NCBI GenBank assembly: GCA_031396505.1 | Contig: JANNKX010000205.1 | Location: 1 to 6,600, forward strand | Source: JAAFHS01 sp031396505 | GTDB taxonomy: Bacteria; Pseudomonadota; Alphaproteobacteria; Rhodobacterales; Rhodobacteraceae | DNA: 6,600 nt | Reading direction: 5' to 3' | Shown here: positions 1 to 5,064 of the stretch, one piece after another | Layout of the letters: each line of letters starts with the position of its first letter | Position numbering within the stretch: the first letter of the stretch is position 1 | Notes under the pieces: model-generated | Told to the model about the DNA's origin: nothing | The model's database searches: none | Seen by the model: the letters and a program-made list of their open reading frames with translations, nothing else | Made by a program: the position numbers and the translations under genes

Positions 1-1347
1 CGTTTCACAGACCCGATTGGCAAGCTGCAGCATGTGACGCTGGTGGCCGATCTGGTGGACGAGGATTTCTTTGAAGAAGGCTTTATGTTCGACGGATCGT
101 CGATCGCGGGCTGGAAGTCGATCGATCAGTCCGACATGAAGCTGATCCCTGATCCGGCGTCGGTCTATATCGACCCGTTTTATGCGGAAAAAACCATGTG
201 CGTGCACTGCGTGGTGGTGGAGCCTGACACGAACGAGGCCTACAGCCGTTGCCCACGCCAGACGGCGTTGAAGGCGGAAGCCTATCTGAAATCGTCAGGC
301 ATTGGGGACGCGGCATATTTCGGGCCGGAAGCGGAGTTCTTCCTGTTCGATGACGTGCGTTATTCGGTAACACCGCGCAAAGTCTCATACGAGATTGATG
401 CGGAGGCAGCCGCATGGAACACTGATACCGTGACGGAAGGCGGCAATTATGGTCACCGCGCGGGCCACAAGGGCGGCTATTTCCCGGTCAACCCGGTGGA
501 CGAGGCCCAGGATATCCGCGGCGAGATGCTGTCCACGATGAAACGCATGGGCATCAAGGTTGACAAGCATCACCACGAGGTCGCGACCTGCCAGCACGAG
601 TTGGGGATGATCTTTGGCGGTCTGGTTGAACAGGCCGACAACATCCAGAAGTACAAGTACGTGATCCACAACGTGGCGCACGCCTATGGCAAGACGGTCA
701 CGTTTATGCCCAAGCCCATGAAGGGCGACAACGGGTCGGGCATGCATGTCAACATGTCGATCTGGAAGGGCGGCAAGCCGCTGTTTGCGGGCGACAAGTA
801 TGCCGATCTGAGCCAGGAAGCGCTGTATTTCATTGGCGGCATCATCAAGCATGCCAAAGCCCTGAACGCGCTGACCAACCCCGGCACCAACAGCTACAAA
901 CGCCTGATCCCGGGGTTCGAGGCACCGGTTCTGCTGGCGTATTCGGCGCGCAACCGTTCGGGCGCCGTGCGGATTCCGTGGACCGAAAGCCCCAAGGCCA
1001 AACGAGTTGAGGCACGGTTCCCAGATCCGTCGGCCAACCCCTATCTGGCGTTTGCAGCATTGCTGATGGCAGGCCTTGACGGGATCAAGAACAAGATCGA
1101 TCCGGGCCCGGCATCGGACAAGGACCTGTATGATCTGCCGCCCGAAGAGCTGGCAGAAATCCCGACCGTTTGCGGAAGCCTGCGTGAGGCGCTGCAAGAA
1201 TTGGAGAAGGATCATGCATTCCTGCTGGCGGGGGATGTGTTCACCAAGGATCAACTGGAAGGCTACATGGCGTTGAAGTGGGAAGAGGTTTACGCCTATG
1301 AACACACGCCGCATCCGATTGAATACCAGATGTATTATTCCTGCTAA
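1..1347 (+). CDS. glnA: Glutamine synthetase type I, 5' end cut off by the window
   Basis: Makes glutamine from glutamate, ammonia and ATP in the cytoplasm; the main ammonia-assimilating enzyme, a dodecamer in this family. The reading frame is open from base 1 (RFTDPIGKLQH...), so 448 codons are present and about 20 N-terminal residues are missing, judging from E. coli numbering. The GTG at 34 is an internal valine, not the start. Visible landmarks: MFDGSSIAGW in the beta-grasp domain, the metal-binding glutamates of GPEAEF (codons 110 and 112), NGSGMHVNMS with the active-site His (codon 249), NPGTNSYKRL, NRSGAVRIP, and RVEARFPDPSANPY with Glu and Arg at codons 337 and 339. The Tyr of DLYDLPPEE (codon 377, equivalent to E. 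coli Tyr397) marks the adenylylatable GSI-beta subgroup, so activity is probably controlled by GlnE-type adenylylation. The protein ends in MYYSC. In related bacteria glnB usually lies just upstream, outside this window. Identification is very secure. Confidence 0.98.
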   Translation, partial: RFTDPIGKLQHVTLVADLVDEDFFEEGFMFDGSSIAGWKSIDQSDMKLIPDPASVYIDPFYAEKTMCVHCVVVEPDTNEAYSRCPRQTALKAEAYLKSSGIGDAAYFGPEAEFFLFDDVRYSVTPRKVSYEIDAEAAAWNTDTVTEGGNYGHRAGHKGGYFPVNPVDEAQDIRGEMLSTMKRMGIKVDKHHHEVATCQHELGMIFGGLVEQADNIQKYKYVIHNVAHAYGKTVTFMPKPMKGDNGSGMHVNMSIWKGGKPLFAGDKYADLSQEALYFIGGIIKHAKALNALTNPGTNSYKRLIPGFEAPVLLAYSARNRSGAVRIPWTESPKAKRVEARFPDPSANPYLAFAALLMAGLDGIKNKIDPGPASDKDLYDLPPEELAEIPTVCGSLREALQELEKDHAFLLAGDVFTKDQLEGYMALKWEEVYAYEHTPHPIEYQMYYSC

Positions 1348-1354
1348 GGCGGAT

Positions 1355-1373
1355 GATGGGCAGATAGCCCATC
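1355..1373 (+). other. Perfect 7-bp hairpin just after glnA
   Basis: GATGGGC and GCCCATC flank an AGATA loop, starting 7 bases after the glnA stop codon. No T-run follows, so it is not an intrinsic terminator alone. It may protect the mRNA 3' end or cooperate with the terminator hairpin 10 bases further on. Confidence 0.6.
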
Positions 1374-1383
1374 CTGCGAGACC

Positions 1384-1409
1384 AAAGGGCGCCTGCGGGT
1401 GCCCTTTTT
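1384..1409 (+). terminator. Intrinsic terminator of glnA
   Basis: AAAGGGCGCC pairs with GGTGCCCTTT (10 bp, one G-T pair) around a TGCG loop, and the descending arm runs into five T residues at 1405-1409. Position, stem strength and T-run fit a Rho-independent terminator ending the glnA transcript. Confidence 0.9.
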
Positions 1410-1425
1410 CATTGCGGATCGCAAG

Positions 1426-1443
1426 AATTGACGGCTGTCAATT
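1426..1443. promoter_or_regulatory. Perfect inverted repeat AATTGAC-N4-GTCAATT, operator candidate
   Basis: Seven perfectly complementary bases on each side of a GGCT centre, directly after the glnA terminator and overlapping the start of a putative promoter. The length, symmetry and AT-rich flanks suit a dimeric transcription factor site, but I cannot assign a regulator. A smaller inverted repeat, ACACT-TT-AGTGT, follows at 1446-1457. The right end is shared with the candidate -35 box at 1443-1448, so a bound protein would probably interfere with polymerase there. Confidence 0.4.
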
Positions 1444-1472
1444 TTACACTTTAGTGTTTAAATTCATATACT
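1443..1472 (+). promoter_or_regulatory. Putative sigma-70 promoter TTTACA-N18-TATACT
   Basis: TTTACA at 1443-1448 and TATACT at 1467-1472 are 18 bases apart (17 if TTACAC at 1444 is taken as the -35 box), in the most AT-rich part of the window. Initiation would fall near 1479, leaving about 230 bases of leader before the ATG at 1711. That long leader is the main reason for caution: the promoter could instead serve a small RNA. Assigned by eye only. Confidence 0.4.
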
Positions 1473-1510
1473 TAAGAATTTTTTAGGCCCCGACTTTAAG
1501 GCTTTTTTAA
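1472..1510. promoter_or_regulatory. Two CtrA-like boxes (TTAA-N7-TTAG and TTAA-N7-TTAA)
   Basis: TTAA at 1496-1499 and TTAA at 1507-1510 are exactly 7 bases apart, matching the alphaproteobacterial CtrA consensus TTAA-N7-TTAA. A second, one-mismatch copy (TTAA 1472-1475, TTAG 1483-1486) lies 24 bases upstream and overlaps the candidate -10 box. CtrA is the response regulator that in Rhodobacterales controls motility and gene transfer agent genes among others. AT-rich sequence produces such matches by chance, so this is a candidate only. Confidence 0.35.
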
Positions 1511-1652
1511 ACATTTCGCGATCGACATATCTGCCAAAACGGGGGGCCGGAATTGCCGCGCAGAACGTGGCGCGAACTGACGTTGCATGTTCTGTTCATG
1601 GTGCAATGCGAAACGATCATGGCGGCCCGGCCAGATATCAACGCATTCGCGC

Positions 1653-1687
1653 CACAATCTTGACGGCATTAAGCACAATCCTGACGG
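1653..1687. repeat. Direct repeat CACAATCYTGACGG, two copies, 21-base period
   Basis: CACAATCTTGACGG (1653-1666) and CACAATCCTGACGG (1674-1687) differ at one base and are offset by 21 bases, two helical turns, so both lie on the same face of DNA. The pair ends 23 bases before the ATG at 1711. The TTGACGG core also occurs in the inverted repeat at 1428-1434. This could be a tandem binding site for a regulator or an mRNA leader element; no family assigned. Confidence 0.5.
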
Positions 1688-1698
1688 GAGAAACCAGC

Positions 1699-1704
1699 GG
1701 AGAA
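1699..1704 (+). promoter_or_regulatory. Ribosome binding site that fixes the start at 1711
   Basis: GGAGAA, 6 bases before the ATG at 1711, is a strong Shine-Dalgarno match. It favours this ATG over the in-frame GTG at 1567, which has no comparable site. Confidence 0.7.
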
Positions 1705-1710
1705 GCCGCC

Positions 1711-2283
1711 ATGACCCACGTTGATGAGACACCTGTTGTTCATTTCTCGTATCGTGTTCAGCCACAGTTTGCGTTCTCGTTCCTGACCGAAGGACAGCGC
1801 GCATCGTCATCTTTGGCCGACGTGTTTTCAGTTGACCACCTGACATCTGCGACGGCGATGCCGGACACATTGCGCAGTGACATCGCAGTGCAGGACACCA
1901 ACGGTGCCCTGCTGATGTTGGCGCGGGAAGAAGCGGCGCACCGGCCAAAGATACGGCCGGTCCGGCACTTTGCTTTGACGCCCGGCCGCACGGCGTGCCG
2001 AACCCGGTCACGCGCGATGACAGATGGCTGCGTCGTGCGTCCCGCCTATCCGACCCATCTGTTGATTGTCAGCGCGCGTCGCGCAAGGCCTGCGCGGCTT
2101 GCGCCGATCCAACCGTCCGAGGCAGCAATCGCTGCGACGCGCGCGGCGCTGTGTTGGGAAGGCCCGACCGCACCGACACCGGGCCTTGGCCTGCGCACGG
2201 CGATGCATTTTATTGCGATCGCCGGTTTGTTCACGACGGTTGCCGAAACAGCGGCTGCGCAACAGGTGCTGGCGTTGTTCTGA
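1711..2283 (+). CDS. Hypothetical protein, 190 residues
   Basis: I do not recognise this protein. It begins MTHVDETPVVHFSYRVQPQF after a good ribosome binding site. The first 80 residues are mixed polar/hydrophobic; residues 80-140 are rich in Arg and Ala (for example SARRARPARLAP). The end (about 162-190) is a hydrophobic stretch, RTAMHFIAIAGLFTTVA, followed by ETAAAQQ, which looks like a signal peptide or tail anchor but sits at the C-terminus. No catalytic motif or known domain is visible. It stands alone after the glnA terminator and is convergent with the DUF3445 gene (32 bases between stop codons). Candidate promoter, CtrA-like boxes and direct repeats precede it. Codon choice looks plausible for coding, less so in the Arg-rich part, so a fast-evolving lineage-specific gene or a decaying one are both possible. 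Confidence 0.55.
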   Translation: MTHVDETPVVHFSYRVQPQFAFSFLTEGQRASSSLADVFSVDHLTSATAMPDTLRSDIAVQDTNGALLMLAREEAAHRPKIRPVRHFALTPGRTACRTRSRAMTDGCVVRPAYPTHLLIVSARRARPARLAPIQPSEAAIAATRAALCWEGPTAPTPGLGLRTAMHFIAIAGLFTTVAETAAAQQVLALF

Positions 2284-2315
2284 AACACGGCTCCGGCGAG
2301 GGCGGATCACAGGCT

Positions 2316-3095
2316 TTAGGGGTGCAGCGCCAGAATCGCGGCCTCGGCCTGCGGTGACAGGGTGCTGCGCGCCACGACATAGGTATGGATGGTGAACACC
2401 ACCGCCCGCGTCACGGGAAGGCGCAACAGGCATTGGCGTTCAGAGCGGACAAAGGTTTTGGCCACCGGACGCGGGCGCCGTGCGCCCTCGGTCCGGGGTT
2501 GGTGCAAGGTCGGGTCATCATAAAGCAACGCATTGCCGCGCCAAAGCGGCTGTTCGACACGAATGGCGTTGAACATGCGCTGCACCGATGTGGCGATGCG
2601 CGCATCATAGCTGGCGACCGGGGTATGGATGCCCGTCAGGGGGCGCCCGATCTTCTGGGCGAGGGTCCAACTGGCGGGAAAGCACAGGATCGCGCCCGAA
2701 AGCACATGTTCGTCACCTTGCGGCGTCAGAATGCACAGATCCTCTTGCACCAGACGGCCAAGGGTCAGCAGGGGATGCGCGGGATCAAGCGGCACGGTCA
2801 CGCCATCGGGGCGGGTCGCGCAGGCGGCATCAAGGCGGTAGCCCGGTTGCGTTGTCAGGTGGTGCAGGATCATGGCGTACAACTCATGCGCCGGATCACG
2901 ACCGTTGGGGCGCAGATCGTGCACGGTGGCAGGCACATCGGCGATCAGGCCGTCACGCAGGGCCATCTGCCCGGCAAAGGCATCATCAACGCGCAGCCAG
3001 TGATCGCCCTCGAGCGGCACCACACCGGGCAGACGGCTGGTGCGGGGGTCCATCCAAGGGGCGAAGGGCAGATGGGATTGCAAAACCGCGGTCAT
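2316..3095 (-). CDS. Heme-dependent oxidative N-demethylase-like protein (DUF3445)
   Basis: The family (HODM alpha-subunit-like, PF11927) includes heme proteins that oxidatively demethylate dimethylamine, but most members have no tested substrate. Family signatures visible in this 259-residue protein: LPGVVPLEGDHWLRVDDAFAG near residue 22, the core LSGAILCFPASW and IGRPLTGIHTPV (132-160), RVEQPLWRGN (179-188), FVRSERQCLLRLP (215-227) and VVFTIHTYVV (232-241). The length is near full for a stand-alone member. I chose the ATG at 3095 (MTAVLQSHLPFAPWMDP) because family members begin close to this point; a TTG nine codons upstream (3122) stays possible. Neither has a clear Shine-Dalgarno sequence. 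It is convergent with the 190-residue gene and divergent from the transferase gene. The reductase and other subunits of multi-subunit N-demethylases are absent nearby, so its electron donor is unknown. Family assignment is solid; substrate is not. Confidence 0.88.
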   Translation of the reverse strand: MTAVLQSHLPFAPWMDPRTSRLPGVVPLEGDHWLRVDDAFAGQMALRDGLIADVPATVHDLRPNGRDPAHELYAMILHHLTTQPGYRLDAACATRPDGVTVPLDPAHPLLTLGRLVQEDLCILTPQGDEHVLSGAILCFPASWTLAQKIGRPLTGIHTPVASYDARIATSVQRMFNAIRVEQPLWRGNALLYDDPTLHQPRTEGARRPRPVAKTFVRSERQCLLRLPVTRAVVFTIHTYVVARSTLSPQAEAAILALHP

Positions 3096-3288
3096 GGCAA
3101 CGTCATAGAACGCATGCCGCAAGAACGGTAGCGATCATCGTGTCGGACAGGCGCAAAAGGCCGCGCGAACGGCATCATACTTTGGTTGCAGGGCGCACGC
3201 CTGCTCCGCCGGGCGGATAGCGCTGCGCGCACGCTGGGTTAGTTGGGGACCAACGCAGCAGAGCCTGCACCCACAACCGAGCATCCCC
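3096..3288. other. Intergenic region between divergent genes
   Basis: This 193-base gap must hold the start signals for both the N-demethylase-like gene (left) and the phosphoethanolamine transferase gene (right). The only structures I see are a small hairpin GTTGG-GGA-CCAAC at 3242-3254, in front of the transferase gene, and a TATGAT hexamer on the minus strand around 3176-3181 without a convincing -35 partner. I do not call a promoter. No PmrA- or PhoP-type box that I would trust is visible. Confidence 0.4.
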
Positions 3289-4962
3289 ATGACGTTATCC
3301 CCGCCCCGCACCATCCGTGCGTCCGTTCTGACCCTTGCCGTCTGCCTGTTCGTTCTAGCCACCGCGAACGCGACATTTTGGGGTCATGCGAGGCGCATCT
3401 TTGCGGGCGACGGCGTGGCGCTGGTGACATTTGGGGCGGCAATCTTGCTGTTGATGTTTTCGCTGTCGATGATGTTCACACAGCGCTGGTTGGTGAAGCC
3501 CTATCTGGTGGTGGTGTTATTGATTGCGGCGGGGGCATCGCATTTTCAGGAAACTTACGGCATCGTGGTTGACCGCGAGATGATACAGAATGTGGCCAGC
3601 ACAACATCCAATGAGGCCAAGCATCTGATGACGATGGGCCTGTTGGGTGACATGGTAATGTTTGGCCTATTGCCGGTGCTGGCGGTGATTTTCGTGCCGC
3701 TGACGCGAGAAGGGTTCTGGGGCAAGACGCTGCGCAATACCGGGATCGGGGTGGCAAGTTTTGCGCTGTGTCTGGGGTTGCTGTTGACGGATTACGCGCA
3801 ATTTGCGTCGATCCTTCGCGAACGGAAAGAGATGATGGCAAGCTTTCAGCCGGGGGCGCCGCTTTCGGGGGCGGTGCGCTATGCGCGGTTGATGATGCAG
3901 ACGCAAAACCTGACTGTGGCGCCATACGGGACGGATGCAGCGGCAGGCCCAAGGCTGGCTGCGGCGACAAAGCCGGTGGTGGCGGTGATCATCGTGGGCG
4001 AGACGAGCCGGGCGCAGAACTGGTCGCTGGGGGGATACGCACGGGACACGAACCCGGAACTGGCGGCGCGCGACATCACCTATTTCACAGATGTATCCAG
4101 TTGCGGCACATCGACGGCGGTATCGGTACCGTGCATGTTTTCGGGGTATGGGCGGGGGGATTATTCGCTGGAGGCGGCTCTGGGACGGGAAAACCTGATG
4201 GATGTGCTGGGCCATGCGGGGTTTCAGACACTTTGGCTGGATAACAATACGGGATCGCAGCATGTGGCCAAGCGGATGGGTGAAGTCGCGTTGTCGGTGG
4301 GAACGGACCCGGACATCTGCCCGACGGGCGAATGCGACGACCGCATCCTGTTGCAACGTCTGGCGGCGGAACTGCCGAAGATCACGCAGAACACGGTCAT
4401 CGTGCTGCATACAATCGGCAGCCATGGGCCATCATATTATCTGCGCTATTCGGCGGACCGCGCCCCGTTTCAGCCGGCGTGCGACACGGGAGAGCTGGGC
4501 AAATGCACGGCTGATGAAATCGTCAATGCCTATGACAACACGGTTGCCTTTACGGATTGGTTTCTGGGTCAGGTGATTGATCGGCTGGCGGCCGAGACGG
4601 ATATCATCCCGATGATGATTTATGCGTCGGATCATGGCGAAAGTCTGGGCGAGGCGGGGCTGTATCTGCACGCCGCACCCTATTTCATGGCCCCGGATCA
4701 GCAGACAAAGGTGCCGATGCTGACATGGGTATCGCCTGCGGCGGAAGCGGCACTTGGGGTGACGAAAGGCTGTTTTGACCAGAACGCGGATGCGGCGCTG
4801 TCACATGACAATCTGTTTCACACGGTCTTGGGGATGCTGGATATCACCACAACGGCGCGGGAGGCGGGCCTTGATCTGACGGCGGGATGCCGGGATGCGG
4901 TGACACGCGGGCATTCACAGGTGGTTCTTGTCTTGGATCATCTTCAATCTGAATCAGATTGA
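3289..4962 (+). CDS. Phosphoethanolamine transferase, EptA/MCR type
   Basis: Moves phosphoethanolamine from phosphatidylethanolamine to lipid A (or another envelope glycan) on the periplasmic side of the inner membrane. The 557-residue length is normal for the family. Five predicted membrane helices lie at about residues 10-30, 42-62, 69-84, 116-138 and 150-168. The periplasmic sulfatase-fold domain starts at about 225 with IIVGETSRAQNWSLGGYARD. Zinc-site and catalytic residues are all present: Glu238 (VGET), the nucleophile Thr, probably Thr276 of SSCGTSTAVSVPCMF, and Asp448-His449 (SDHGES). Substrate-side histidines His379 (SHGPSYY) and His461 (YLHAAPY) are also there. Cys pairs at 272/282, in CPTGEC and in CDTGELGKC match the family's disulfides. 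The C-terminus runs about 20 residues past the usual end, and its last residues are encoded inside a palindrome. The ribosome binding site is poor. The acceptor cannot be decided from sequence; polymyxin resistance is a family property, not shown here. Confidence 0.93.
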   Translation: MTLSPPRTIRASVLTLAVCLFVLATANATFWGHARRIFAGDGVALVTFGAAILLLMFSLSMMFTQRWLVKPYLVVVLLIAAGASHFQETYGIVVDREMIQNVASTTSNEAKHLMTMGLLGDMVMFGLLPVLAVIFVPLTREGFWGKTLRNTGIGVASFALCLGLLLTDYAQFASILRERKEMMASFQPGAPLSGAVRYARLMMQTQNLTVAPYGTDAAAGPRLAAATKPVVAVIIVGETSRAQNWSLGGYARDTNPELAARDITYFTDVSSCGTSTAVSVPCMFSGYGRGDYSLEAALGRENLMDVLGHAGFQTLWLDNNTGSQHVAKRMGEVALSVGTDPDICPTGECDDRILLQRLAAELPKITQNTVIVLHTIGSHGPSYYLRYSADRAPFQPACDTGELGKCTADEIVNAYDNTVAFTDWFLGQVIDRLAAETDIIPMMIYASDHGESLGEAGLYLHAAPYFMAPDQQTKVPMLTWVSPAAEAALGVTKGCFDQNADAALSHDNLFHTVLGMLDITTTAREAGLDLTAGCRDAVTRGHSQVVLVLDHLQSESD

Positions 4963-4971
4963 AGGTGATCC
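4935..4971. repeat. 37-base near-perfect palindrome over the transferase stop codon
   Basis: Left arm GGATCATCTTCAATCTGA (4935-4952) and right arm TCAGATTGAAGGTGATCC (4954-4971) flank a single A; 17 of 18 positions pair, the other is T opposite G. The transferase TGA at 4960-4962 lies in the right arm, and the left arm encodes its last residues. No T-run follows, so it is not a classical intrinsic terminator. It could be an operator for dddP, an mRNA-stabilising hairpin, or a dispersed palindromic (REP-like) element. Confidence 0.8.
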
Positions 4972-4987
4972 GCTTTAAAGCCATTTG

Positions 4988-5001
4988 CGACACGCGTGTC
5001 G
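4988..5001. promoter_or_regulatory. 14-base perfect palindrome upstream of dddP
   Basis: CGACACGCGTGTCG is self-complementary and lies 63 bases before the dddP ATG, where an operator would be expected. I found no convincing -35/-10 pair around it. A second, shorter palindrome TTTGGCCAAA sits at 5042-5051, next to the ribosome binding region. Binding protein unknown; the first palindrome may also just be a CG-rich coincidence. Confidence 0.35.
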
Positions 5002-5064
5002 TCGGCTGTGGGATAGCGTGGTGTCGGAATCGGCAGGACGATTTGGCCAAAACGGGGGTGCGAG

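Noticed and set aside
34..36. GTG at 34 as the start of glnA
   Set aside because: The frame is open to base 1 and the upstream codons (RFTDPIGKLQH) are conserved glutamine synthetase sequence, so the gene is simply cut by the window edge.
385..1314. Minus-strand open frame of 309 codons inside glnA
   Set aside because: Antisense to a certain glutamine synthetase gene; composition is that of a shadow frame.
1567..1710. In-frame GTG start at 1567 for the unknown gene
   Set aside because: No ribosome binding site there, whereas the ATG at 1711 has GGAGAA at ideal distance; the added 48 residues would also cross the direct repeats.
3096..3122. TTG start at 3122 for the DUF3445 protein
   Set aside because: Adds only nine residues with a rare start codon and no ribosome binding site; ATG at 3095 agrees better with family N-termini. 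Not fully excluded.
2385..3131. Plus-strand open frame of 248 codons opposite the DUF3445 gene
   Set aside because: The minus strand carries clear DUF3445 motifs across the same bases; the plus frame has none.
4935..4971. Intrinsic terminator reading of the large palindrome
   Set aside because: No T-run follows on the plus strand (the next bases are GCTTTAAAG), and the almost loop-less symmetry fits a DNA or RNA structural element better.
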